A DNA stretch of 64,000 bases. Source: Sequoia sempervirens (lineage: Eukaryota > Streptophyta > Pinopsida > Cupressales > Cupressaceae). The stretch spans positions 563,907,291 through 563,971,290 of the forward strand of contig VDFB02193867.1 in assembly GCA_007258455.2 (NCBI GenBank), read 5' to 3'. Below, piece after piece: positions 45,759-56,100 of the stretch. The position numbers were made by a program, and so were the translations under genes. The notes beneath the pieces were generated by a model. That model was not told the origin of the DNA. It made no database searches and saw nothing but the letters and a program-made list of their open reading frames with translations. Position 1 is the first letter of the stretch. Every line of letters starts with the position of its first letter.

Positions 45759-47093
45759 GGCATTCTTGCCTCATTGTAAAGGGTTAGACATTAGAAGTAA
45801 AAGAGAAGAGACACTAGAGTTAGAGCATTTTTGAGTTCCTTGAAGCAAATACTGTATCAGAACATTGGAATTGTTGCAGCATGTTGATGATTTAATACAA
45901 TTGAAGACATTGTGGTTTTCTGGTGGAATCTCTTGTGTTATCTTATCTCGCATGGTTCCTTTTGTATCTTTCAAATTGCTTGGAGATTCAGGGTTTAGTA
46001 TTCAGAACTAAATAATTTTAGTCTGGTGAATGATGTTTATGATGTTATACTTGGAATGTTTGTAGCAATCTCTTGTCTATACTCCCAGTAACTATCTGAT
46101 TGTAGTAGGCTGGTGAAGTCAACCTAGACCATATATTTCAATGTGCTTGAGTTCAATTGTAGATGAAGGTCTATGATTTGAAGATCTAAATACCTTAGAA
46201 GATTGCACTGCTCTTGTGATATTGCATTGCGGGTTGAGCAAGAATTGGTTACTTGAGATTGGTCCATTCCAGATATATGTCACTTGCATTGTTCATCCTA
46301 GGAATAATTTAGATTTTATCATATCCTTGCACCCTTTCCTTTTGCTGTTTCTTTATCATTTGGTTGGATTGGATATAGGATTAAAGATCATTATATTGCA
46401 AAATTTGGTAAATTGAAAGATATAGTTGCTTGTAGTAAGGTCCCTTTTTGATTACCAACATTTTCACATTTCATCTGAATTGTTTATGCATTGTCATGAC
46501 CTGACACCCGAGAGACCTTGGGGTGATTTTCAGCAATTTATTGTTGAAGATTATCTTTCAAGAGAGATAGAATATTGCATTATGTCTGAGTTGTTGCTGT
46601 GCAAAAAACACCATCAACAGGTCCCTTGTAAATTGAATAAAATACATGTCTTGTAAAGGTGTTGTAAAGTGTTGTAAATCGTTTTCACACTTTTCTAGAC
46701 TTTTATTAAGTATTTAAGTATAATGGACCTATTTTTCCCTTAATTAAATATTGTAAAATGTATTTAATTATATTCTCACATTAATCTAGAAGGCTTGTAA
46801 ATTAAACCTAGTTTTATTCTAGTGTTGTAATGTTTTTTACACATTCACATTGGATACTGTGCATTTCTAGGCTGTGTGGACCTCATTTTAATGATGTAGA
46901 GTGTATTTAATCACACTTTCACATTGAAATTTGTGTCCCTATCCCTAATTACTCTTTTATATCATCATTAATAGGACCCTATGACCCCATATTGTGCATC
47001 CTGAGGCTTATTTTGATCAATGACCTCACAAAATCAACATATAAACTTGATTTCTTTAGTCCTAGACATCCCAACTGGAAAAAGAACCCCTGT

Positions 47094-47169
47094 GGAACCC
47101 ATTCGCCACCTTGGTGAATGAGTCCCATCTAGGTGGGAATCATTCGCCCAAGATGCCAAATGATTCCCA
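47094..47169. repeat. Palindrome copies 9 and 10 (tandem pair)
   Basis: Copy 9 (47094-47127): GGAACCCATTCGCCA and TTGGTGAATGAGTCCC. Copy 10 (47135-47169): GGGAATCATTCGCCC and GATGCCAAATGATTCCC. Homologous in position to the pair at 19028-19106. Confidence 0.75.
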
Positions 47170-47274
47170 TTTGAGCTATTTTTGGGGTTTGAGTGGGAAA
47201 AATTAGGTTTTAAGTTTAATTTTCTTTAATGTCGGCCTTGAGGATCAAATTAATGGGAATTTGAATGGACTGTC

Positions 47275-47284
47275 TATATAAATA
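47275..47284 (+). promoter_or_regulatory. TATA box of E2
   Basis: TATATAAATA after GGACTGTC, homologous to the E1 box at 19212. Confidence 0.6.
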
Positions 47285-47354
47285 AGCTCTAAAATCATTG
47301 TTTCATAATGTATTCATATCCTTCTCTCTCTCACTCACTCCTATCTCTGTCTCT

Positions 47355-47620
47355 TCTACCCTTAACCCTCTACCCTCTACCCTTAACCCTTAAACCCTCT
47401 ACCCTCTACCCTTAAACCCTTAAACCCTAAAACCCTCTATCTTCTACCCTCTACCCTTACACCCTTAAACCTTATACCCTCAACCCTAAACCCTTAACCC
47501 TTAAACCCTAAACCCTTAAACCCTCTACCCTCTACTCTTAACCCTATACCTCTATATCTCTCCGCTTCACTCCTCTGTTTCTCAAGTCTCTCCTCCCACC
47601 CCCTCTATCTCTCTCAAGTC

Positions 47621-47672
<52 letters not shown>

Positions 47673-48015
47673 CTCCTTTATCTCTCCCCTCTACCCTTAA
47701 CAATAAACCCTTAACCCTTAAACCTCTACCCTCTATCTCTGCTCTCCCTCGCCCTCTCTCTCTCTCTCTCAAGTTTCTCCCTCCTACCCCCTCTCCCTCT
47801 CTCAAGTATCTCTCACTCACTCACTCCTATCTCTCTCCCCTCTACCCTTAACCCTCTACCCTTAACCCTTAAACCCTTAAACCCTCTACCCTCTACCCTT
47901 AAACCTTAAACCCTTAAACCCTAAAACCCTCTATCATCTACCCTCTACCCTTAAACCCTTAAACCCTCTACCCTTTAACCTAAACCATTAACCCTTAAAC
48001 CCTCTACCCTCTATC
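47355..48015. repeat. Interstitial telomere-like repeat blocks
   Basis: Blocks at about 47355-47552, 47688-47738 and 47836-48015 mix CCCTAAA, CCCTTAAA, CCCTTAA, CCCTCTA and CCCTAAAA units, variants of the plant telomere repeat read on the C-rich strand. They are separated by CT-rich DNA. The third block, with its lead-in CACTCACTCCTATCTCT, repeats the order of the first at a period near 490 bp. Confidence 0.8.
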
Positions 48016-49000
48016 TCTCTCCAACTCCCTCTCCCTCTCTCTCTCTCCCTCTCTCCTTATTGAAAACATAACATGATCCTATGGTAATGAAGCCCGATAA
48101 TCTTCTTGATTCAAAGGTTTTATTTCAATCACTCTCTATCCATCCATCTATCTCCCTCTCTATCCCTCTCTATATATTTATCTCTTTCATCTCTATATAT
48201 CCTTCTCTCCTCTCTCTCTTTATCTCTCCCTCTCCTTCTCTCCTTCTCTCCATATCCCTCTCCTCCTTCTCCATCTCCATACGTATCTCTATCTCCTTAC
48301 CCCTCTCTCTTTCTCTTCCCCCCGCTATCTCTCCCTCTTTCTATCCCTACCTATCCCTCTCTATATATTTATCTCTTCCATCTCTATATATCCTTCTCTC
48401 CTCTCTCTCTTTATCTCCCCCTCTCCTTCTCTCCTCTCACTATCCCTCTACTTCTCCTCCTCCATCTCCATCTATATCTCTATCTTCCTATCTATCTATA
48501 TCTCCTTACCCCTCTCTCTCGATGTTCCCCCTCTAACTCTCCCTCCCTTTTTATGTATATCCCTCTCTCGCCCATCTTCTTCTCTCTCTCCTTATCTAAA
48601 TACTGCTCTCCCTCCCTCCCCCTTCTTCTTTCTCTCTCTCTTCTACTTATCTCTCCCCCTCTTCTCTCTCTTCCTCTTTAACTATCTCTCTCCCTCTCTC
48701 CCCCTCTTCTATACCTCTCCTCCACCTATTTCTCTCCCTTTCTCTCCCTCTCTCTCTATCTCCCCCCTCTCTCTATCTCTCCCCATCTCTCCCTCCGTCA
48801 CTCCCTCCCTATCCCCCTATCTATCTCTCTATCTCTACCTCTCTCTCCCTTTCTCTTCCCATATATCTCTATCTCCCCCCTACTTCTTTCTCCCTTTCTC
48901 TATCTCCCCCTATTTTTCTCTCCCTCTCACCATCTCTATTTACCTATCTCTGATTCTCTTTGTTTGTCTATCTCTTTGTCTCTATCTCCATATCCTGATA
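47560..49000. repeat. CT-rich microsatellite and low-complexity region
   Basis: A (CT)n run at about 47622-47663, and about 900 bp of CTCTCTCC/TATCTC words from 48120 to 48980. TCTATATATTTATCTCTTTCA...TCTCTATATATCCTTCTC at 48165 recurs near 48360, a duplication of about 190 bp. The Ser/Leu-rich frames here are artefacts of the repeat. Confidence 0.85.
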
Positions 49001-49206
49001 TTTTACCTGTCAGTTTTTTCTCATCCAAATCATTCAAATCACACCATTCATTAATTGGTAATCAGAAAACTCTAAAATGATATATTTACGATTCCTATGT
49101 CAAAGTCTTGTTTGTTGACGACTTTTCTCAATCAAATACATACTTTAATTATATGATGAACAAGCACCACCTCATTATTGATGAGGGAAAATAATATTTG
49201 AAAAAT

Positions 49207-49270
49207 ATTATATTTAAACTAGGCATTTTATATTTAAACTAAGTATTTTATATTTAAACTAAATATTTTC
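49207..49270. repeat. Three copies of a 20-bp AT-rich unit
   Basis: TATATTTAAACTA followed by GGCATTT, AGTATTT or AATATTT, in tandem. Confidence 0.8.
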
Positions 49271-49570
49271 TTTTTATAAATTATAATATATTATTAATTT
49301 TATTTTAAATTTTGTTTATTTATAATTTTATATTTATTTACACAATATATTTTTTAATGTATTTAATTCAAAAGTATATTGATATACTAATATTTATTGT
49401 AATTATTTATAATATATATGTATATAGTGTATTATTTATAATTATTAATAATATATATGATTTTTATATTATTAATAACTATTATATAGATATATTATAT
49501 ATTATAGAGATTAAAAAGTATATTGTTAATATTTTATATTATAAAATAACACTATTGCAAACATAATATG
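49271..49570. other. Extremely AT-rich spacer
   Basis: Nearly pure A/T. The long frame across it (49312-49566) is Ile/Tyr/Asn-only composition and not a gene. Confidence 0.6.
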
Positions 49571-49599
49571 CATGTGGGAAACAAGGGTTCAAGTGGACA

Positions 49600-49750
49600 T
49601 CATCCACGAGTTCGCTCGAACCAACTCGACAAACATTTTTTAACATTATTTTGAAGGGGTTCAATCGAACCGTGGTTCACTCGAACCCCCATTCAATTGA
49701 ATGTGTTTGGGGGGGTTCAAGCAAATAGTGGTTAAATAAAACCCACCTTT
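49600..49750. repeat. Cluster of short GTTCRANYCGAAC palindromes
   Basis: GTTCGCTCGAAC, GTTCAATCGAAC and GTTCACTCGAAC occur within about 90 bp (49610-49690), followed by a decayed GGTTCAAGCAAA. Each is a 12-mer with nearly self-complementary ends GTTC/GAAC. Confidence 0.6.
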
Positions 49751-49894
49751 TCCCCCTTCTCCCCCTCTAGCATCAAAAATCTTTGAAATTTTTCCCTTTG
49801 AAGCTCGAGTTGATGATTGTATTCCTCAGAATGAGCTATCCAATGAATACAATTTTAATATGTTTTGGTTTTATTATGTATTTTTTTTTAGTTT

Positions 49895-49959
49895 GATTAA
49901 ACATAAGTTTTTTTACCAAAAATCAAGCTCTTTTTTCTGCACATGTGGAAAAATAGAAG

Positions 49960-50024
<65 letters not shown>

Positions 50025-50480
50025 ATGCACTAGATATTGAAGTCCTTGATCCAACAAAACAAAAAAAAGAATTTCAATACATACAAGAAAAGTTATGATG
50101 TATATGGTCTGCCTATGTCTAAATTATAATTGGTTTGACTTGGAAACTTGATTAAGGAAAAAATATTCAATAAAACACTATGAAACCAAATGAAATCACA
50201 AGATATCATTGTTACAAATCTAAATTTGAAAAAAATATATTTTATCCTTCATGGAAAAAAAATTATGTTGTATACAGTGAGCATCACTCCTTAAAAATGG
50301 TGTTTATTGAAAAAAAACTAGTTTTCAAAGGAGATGGAAAAAGAAGTGCAATTTGATTCCAAAAATTTTGAAAAAAATATATTTAGAATCTACAAACAAA
50401 ATGTCACAAATCACTAGTTTGCATCATCTTCAAATTCCTCATGGTGTAACCGCTATAGGTGCTCAAAAGTGAAGATTTAG
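49895..50480 (-). repeat. Dispersed repeat F2 with an (AT)n expansion
   Basis: Inverted copy of F1 (21960-22500). The (AT)n run at 49962-50022 (61 bp) lies where F1 has only a short GATAATCTACTATT, so it expanded after the copies separated. Confidence 0.75.
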
Positions 50481-51167
50481 TTACAAAAAATCAATTCAGT
50501 GTCCAGTTTGGCCAAAAATAGTAAACCAGTATTGTGGGATCACCCTTGTATGTCATTCATCTCTAACTAAATTTATTTCCAGCAAATAGTAGAATAACCT
50601 TTCAACTTATGTTTTATTTTTTACTTTATTAAGATCAACAATATCTTCACACTCAAATTACTATAACATCAATCTAACTCTTTAGTCAACTCAAATTACT
50701 AACTTAATTAGGAATATCATTTCTAGTTTTAAAATGGCACTAGAGATTGCTTCCAATATTATTTATTATATATATTCATCTTCAATATCTTTAATAGGAT
50801 ATGGTCTACAAGGTTCTTGTTCATCATCACTTTCATTACATCCTTGTTTAGGACTTCTTTTTAAGTCTTCATCAATAGTGCATCCAAGAATATGTAGACA
50901 TTTCTCATCATGTTAAACATCTCCTCAATGAACTCGCCAACTTAGAGTACATTGTCTCTAGAATCAATCACACTTTTAGTCCACTTAGATTACTAGGGTA
51001 ATTAAGAATATCAAATCTAATTTTGTATTAATGATACATATTTCTTTCAAGATTCTTTATTATATTTTTTCATCTTTAATGTGATTAATAGGACATGATC
51101 TATCAACTTCTTGTTCATTATGACTTTTATTACATTTCTTTTTTGAGTGCTCTTGACCACTTAAATA
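50481..51167. other. Spacer, no gene seen
   Basis: Two related stretches, about 50690-50900 and 50985-51150, share AATATCA, ATTATATATTCATCTT/ATTATATTTTTTCATCTT, TTAATAGGA and TCTTGTTCAT. They suggest a diverged duplication of about 300-bp period. No coding content. Confidence 0.45.
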
Positions 51168-51365
51168 TTGAAAACTGTATACGTGGTGAATATATCACAA
51201 CGATGAATTGTTGGATGTAAATTGTATACGCAATGAATATGTCACAGCAATGAATTGTTGCTGGAAGTGATTTGTACACACAATGAATATGTCACAACAA
51301 TGAATTATTGATAGTGAATCATTGACAGTAAATTACTGACGATAAATTATTGACGGTGAACTTTC
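51168..51365. repeat. Composite tandem repeat
   Basis: Three units of 45-55 bp (TGTATACGCAATGAATATGT...ATGAATTGTTG), then four of about 16-17 bp (ATTGACAGTAAATT, ACTGACGATAAATT, ATTGACGGTGAA). Confidence 0.7.
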
Positions 51366-52303
51366 CTAATCATATGAGATATGTGCATGCCACCATAGCA
51401 TCCCTTCTTGACCTCTGATTGTAAAATTGTAGGTATGTTTATTCCAGAAACTATCCATTGACTGTTACAATTTTCTACGTGTCACACACTCTTGTCACAC
51501 TTTGTGTTGTGATCAGTAACAACAAAAATAATATAAATTAGTTCAACGATTACTATATCAAGCTTAATATAATGGTTAGGATTTTAAAGAATCGGTGAAA
51601 GAAACCTATAGTGAAATTCTATTGGATAAGAGCTGCAGAAACCACCCTGTGTGTAATGAAAAGTAAACCAAAAAAAGCGAGCCTAATTTCTCTGTGCTTG
51701 ACAACTAGGCTGGAATTTGATGGTCTATTTGACCCTTTTTTGCATTTTGGACTGTATATTACAACTTAAAAATTTATTAGACCATATCATTTGACTTGTT
51801 ATATTTTTATATAACTGTAAATAGGCCTGGACGACGACCCCTATCTGTCATATGAAAATTTTGTGATGGTTTGTTCATTTAAATGCCTGCCACTTTACAT
51901 TTTATGAAAAACTTTAACTATCAAAAAAATATTTAATTTATAATTTTTTATATAAAATTTTTTATATTAAAATATTATGAATTTTATTAATCATACATAT
52001 TAAATATGATTATTTCTTTATAAATTTATATTTTTAATGTAACACAAGTAATTTGATTTTTTTAAATATTATGTATCATATAAATTAAATAAGTATTTTT
52101 TATAGGAATCATAATTCTTAAAAATACCAAATAAACAATAAAAAAATATAATAATTTGATACAAACCTTCATTATATAATTTGCATATATTTAAACACAA
52201 AAAAACAACTTTTGGAAAGAAAATAACTATTTTCTTTTATTATTTTTAAATTGAGATACAAAAATTAATGATGCATTACATAGAAAATAAACAAAAATAA
52301 ATG
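51366..52303. other. Spacer, no gene seen
   Basis: AT-rich; nothing recognised. Confidence 0.4.
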
Positions 52304-54645
52304 TTATCAAAGGTCAAGAACTCTTTTTGACTTTGTATTCTTCCATATTTGATATACTTTATTCCAATTTACATCACGTTTTTTAGATCCATTTAAAGAC
52401 ACTCTCATTAATGCATCCAATGTATCCAAACCCAACTTTGACTTTATAACATCTTTGATGATGTTTTGCTTTGAAAATCCTCTTTCACAATCAACAATAC
52501 TGCAAGAATAGTAAGCATGGCTTGCCATAACTTCATCATATGAGGATAGCTTCTATGCCAATATTTTGTGCTATGAAAGACTCTCCATGCATCTTTCATC
52601 TTGAAACCCTCACAGCTCAAATGCAATGAATCAATAAAAGAGTTTAACTCCCTTTTGCAACTGGTAACATGAATTACGGATACAAATTCATTTACATTTT
52701 TTGAAGTTGTATGTTGCATATGTTGGAGAATCTTATCAAGCCAACGCTTTGAGATATTATCTCAAGTTTGATGATCTAATGGATAATAAGAAGGACTGAA
52801 GAGTTTTGAAGCATTAAAAAGAGGAAGATCTGGAAATATTTCATTCAAACAATCAATGAGAGATTGAATATAACCTCCTACAAGATATTGACAACTTTGT
52901 TGCTTTCCTTCAACACATGGTTTCATGATATGCTTCCCTACATCACCATACTCAAATCCTTCAATTGGAATAGGTATATATTTTAGTTCATGTTTATCAA
53001 TGACAACACCTTCTTATTTGACTTCAATACATCCAAATTGAGAATCAATCAAGAATTTGGAAAGATAAGTTGTACCTTCTGCAAATGTACCTTTTCACAA
53101 AAACCATCTATATAAATTTCCTATTGCTTCATCAAGAGCCAAGCAAATAACTGTGATGTCTACATTTTCTTCTTGAAATATTTTATTCAATTTATTTAGT
53201 TCACCTAAAACATTAGCAAGCATGTGCAAACAAACTAGATAGAATAAATCCTTGTCTTTTCATACAATGATAAACACTTCTTATCTTTTTTCCATAAAGT
53301 TAAGATAGCTGGCATAAGCTTCACAAGCCTTATTATGACTTATCCTCTAGATAATCATCTGATTGTGTGGATCTGTAAAACATTTAGAACATCAATTTGC
53401 ATAACTCTAAGTAAATCATTCAACCCATTATTTATTTTTGGTGAATTCTAGACCCATGAATGCACTTTATTTGCTATTTTTTCAACAAATAGTAACTCAG
53501 GTATCCTTTTCGAAGCATCTACTATTGCTAATGATTCGCGATGAGCTATGCAATGCATTGAAATTAGATTTGGAATATTTTGTTTCAAGAGAGAAATAAA
53601 TCCATTTTCACACCCAACCATTGTAGAAGCTCCAACTGTCGAGACAACTATTAGTTTTGTTAATAAAATCCCTCTATCATTTATCCACTGATTGATGGTA
53701 TCATATATAGTTTCCCCTTTTCCATTTGGCACATCCATGATATTCATAAACATGGAAATAGGTTCCCCATGACCCTCTAGAGTTAAATATCTTGCATAAA
53801 CAACAAGGTGTTGCTCTAAACTTCTATTAGTACTTTCATCAACCATTAGTGAAAAAAAGGAATTTTCAACATCTCTTCTATTTGAATTTGTTCAAGATAT
53901 TTTGATATGCAAAAAATAAAATCATTTGCACCCTTCTGATTTGTGTATGTAGAGTATTCTTGAGACTTTAGCATATTAGGATTTTTTAGAGCCATGAGAA
54001 ATTTACATATTTTCTCATACTTAGATAAAGTTAAGTCCTCTTGACAAACAAAATAAGTTGCTTTCATTGTAGTGATTACTCTTTCACTATTAACATCTTC
54101 TATCTCTAAAATATGATTTGGAATAGATTTTATCTTTTTCTCCATTGCATTAATCCATCTTTCTTAAGCATCTTTATGTATTACATATTTTTCATGAGTC
54201 ACAAGAGCATCGTGTTGTAAATTTCTACACCCATCCCCTATACCCCATGGGATTGGCATATTCTACTTTTCACAATAATTACATTTCATAAGTATCTTAC
54301 CATCATGCTCAAAATAATTTAACCAAAATAAAATTTCTAACCATTCCATTCAAAATTTTATCTTTAGAAATTTTTTTTCCCTTGATTGATATTTGAACCC
54401 TCCTCAACTTCACCACTAATACTATTCCCTTCACCAACTTAATATGCATCTTCATTTGAATCATCATCTGAAGAGGACCCAAATATTTCTTTAAATGTTT
54501 CTTTCAGATGATTATTATTAGAGTGAGACTGTTCATGTAACATTGAATTACTAGATGTTTTAGAAACCTTCTCTCTAGTCCACTTATAAATTTCTCCAAT
54601 AGTAGCTTGTTTCTTCTTTCTTGAAGAAATTATTAAAGTACCTAA
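52304..54645 (-). pseudogene. hAT-family transposase pseudogene (ZNF862-like group)
   Basis: Read from right to left on the minus strand. A basic/acidic N-terminal part (KKKQATIGEIYKW, SSSDDDSNEDAY) is followed by a zinc-finger-like segment (LMKCNYCEK, about 54290-54240). Then comes MVDESTNRSLEQHLVVYARYL (about 53846-53780), the first catalytic block of this group, and VGASTMVGCENGFISLLK and ISMHCIAHRESLAI (about 53650-53530). At 52490-52380, CERGFSKQNIIKDVIKSK...LDALMRVSL is the hAT C-terminal dimerisation region. The frame shifts near 53850, where the two frames meet at TAATG, and stops occur throughout. Terminal inverted repeats and an 8-bp target duplication were not identified. Confidence 0.8.
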
Positions 54646-55076
54646 AAATAATCAATATATTAGTAATCTATGAAATATTATTTTATAAAATAATTATGTT
54701 AGAAAATTTACAAATTTTAGAAACTATGCATGCACTCAATTAGTAAATTCAATTGCATATAATAAATTTTATTGATAAATAAAAATACATAGAGTATTAG
54801 AATAAGAATAATTATATTATGTACACATGATTATTTTTTCCATATATTTATTCTCTAATTTGAAAAATTGTATTACTATTTTGTTTATTGATTCCTAAAA
54901 TCGCAGTGAACATTTCATTTAATATTTAACTAGAATAAATTGACTATAAATTAATTTATTGATTTCATATGTGAAAATGTCATAAATACACATTTAAATA
55001 TCAATTTCAAATCTAGCAAGAAATAATTACATAAAATTAAAATAAGTTCAATCCCTAAATTGATCTATCTAATATA
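54646..55076. other. AT-rich spacer between the hAT relic and LTR D
   Basis: No coding sequence seen. A TTTTTAG|G on the minus strand at about 54642 could be an intron acceptor of the hAT gene. Confidence 0.35.
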
Positions 55077-56086
55077 TGTGGATGGTGAAAATTTGCAAAT
55101 GGCTAAAACTAACACACATTAGCATGATTAGCATTTAAAACAAAGCAAATTATCAACATCCCTATGAAATAATGAAACATGTTAATTATGCAATAAAATG
55201 AAACAATAGAAACTAAACAAAGCTTATAAAAAATATAATCCAACTTTATCTCATAGTGGATTGGTGCTATTGTAGAAAATAGCCCTTTCCTAACCCTTGA
55301 TAAGCTTGATGTTGCAAATGATGGTGGGAAAAATCAGTTCTCCTAAAGAGAGTGACTTTGCATGAATGATTGTGGAGATTGTGGAGCTGAAATGCTAAGA
55401 TTGTGGAGGATTTGATAAAAGATGAAGCTTCTATTTATAGATTATTTTGATGAGAGAAATACTCAAATGGATGAATGTGGGACAAATATTGGACCAATGA
55501 GATGAGGCCACTTGTCAACTTGTGAGTGGTTGAGGAGTGTGCAAGATTTGGGAAATGTGCCCAAGAGGGGGAGATTCAAATTTGAAATTGTGATATAAAT
55601 GTTGAGTGGGGGACATGAAAGAGCTTATTAATTGCTTTGTTGGATGTACATGTCCACTTGTTTTTCAAATTCAAACTTGAGGGAATATTCCCCGTACATG
55701 CCATGTTGAAAGTAAATAAAGATTTTGATAAATCAATTAAATGCAATTTCATGTGCAAGTGACAAAATCTAGAGAATACAAGTGATTAGGATTAGCATTT
55801 AATCATGGATTAGATTAATTAAGATGATAAATGTTTTGACCCATTTGTCTTAGATTTAGGGATTTAAATCAAATCAAAGGGAGATGAAAGGTGATAAAGA
55901 TTTAGTTAAATAAATATTTGATTTATTTAGCTAAGGGGGATAGTGATAGGATCAAATTAAACAAAGTTAATTTATTTAATTTTAGATGAACGGTCCTTAG
56001 AGATTAATCAATTAAACTTGGTTTATTTAATTGACGAGTGAATATGATTAGTTAAATATGCATGATGTCAATTTGATGTGTCTACA
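55077..56086 (-). mobile_element. LTR D (minus strand), 3' LTR of an Ogre-like element
   Basis: On the minus strand it runs TGTAGACAC...CACCATCCACA, 1,010 bp. A polypurine tract precedes its start, so it is the 3' LTR. It is homologous to LTR B (6977-8262) along most of its length and shares the CCAATCC/GGGAAAGGG block and the end CACCATC(C/T)ACA with the LTR ending at 57843. The TATA box is at 55432-55439. Confidence 0.75.
55432..55439 (-). promoter_or_regulatory. TATA box of LTR D
   Basis: TATAAATA on the minus strand, about 355 bp before the LTR end. Confidence 0.65.
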
Positions 56087-56100
56087 TTTTTCTCCTCTTT
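56087..56100 (-). other. Polypurine tract of element D
   Basis: On the minus strand AAAGAGGAGAAAAA lies directly before LTR start TGTAGACAC. This is the expected plus-strand primer of the element. Confidence 0.75.

Larger units (their letters stand above)
25951..46619 (+). mobile_element. 20.7-kb Tat-like Ty3/gypsy element with giant, gene-bearing LTRs
   Basis: Two direct repeats, 25951-32261 (6,311 bp) and 40123-46619 (6,497 bp), bound a 7,861-bp internal region with a tRNA-Asn-type primer site and a gag-pol frame on the plus strand. LTRs begin TG(C/T)AGTTTTC and end ATCAACA. Coordinate offset between them is 14,172-14,173 up to position 28533 and exactly 14,358 afterwards. So one 185-bp deletion in the 5' LTR and one single-base indel explain the whole length difference. 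Flanking pentamers AGTTC (25946-25950) and GGTCC (46620-46624) match at 3 of 5 positions, compatible with a decayed target-site duplication. The domain order gag, protease, RNase H, RT, RNase H, integrase without a chromodomain points to the Tat lineage. All coding parts carry stops, so the copy is dead. Confidence 0.85.
40123..46619 (+). mobile_element. 3' LTR (6,497 bp) of the 20.7-kb element
   Basis: Starts TGTAGTTTTC, ends CACCATCAACA, then GGTCC of the flank. It keeps the 185 bp (42706-42890) missing from the 5' LTR. In the genomic RNA its U3 part would form the 3' end, which puts the U3 gene downstream of integrase. Confidence 0.85.
46620..47300 (+). repeat. E2: E-family LTR-like repeat, right part
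   Basis: Three imperfect units ending CACATT (46725-46785, 46805-46857, 46879-46929), then CATCATTAATAG and CCTGAGGCTTATTTTGATC as in E1. A palindrome pair and TATATAAATA at 47275-47284 follow. Homology to E1 stops shortly after the TATA box, where telomere-like repeats start. Its left part is at 25870-25950. Confidence 0.6.

Noticed and set aside
25951..46619. Reading the giant element in the minus orientation because of the antisense primer motif at 40101
   Set aside because: gag, protease, RT and integrase are all on the plus strand in order, and a correctly spaced primer site exists at 32265.
25951..46619. Two separate tandem elements or a segmental duplication instead of one element with giant LTRs
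   Set aside because: TG...CA ends, primer site at the left junction, promoter position and a single gag-pol between the repeats fit one element. The two copies differ by only two indels.
48081..48681. Two long Ser/Leu/Pro-rich frames
   Set aside because: Produced by the CT-rich repeat (CTCTCTCC, TATCTC); composition is wholly explained by the simple sequence.
49312..49566. 82-84 residue Ile/Tyr/Asn frame
   Set aside because: Almost pure A/T DNA; no protein-like composition.
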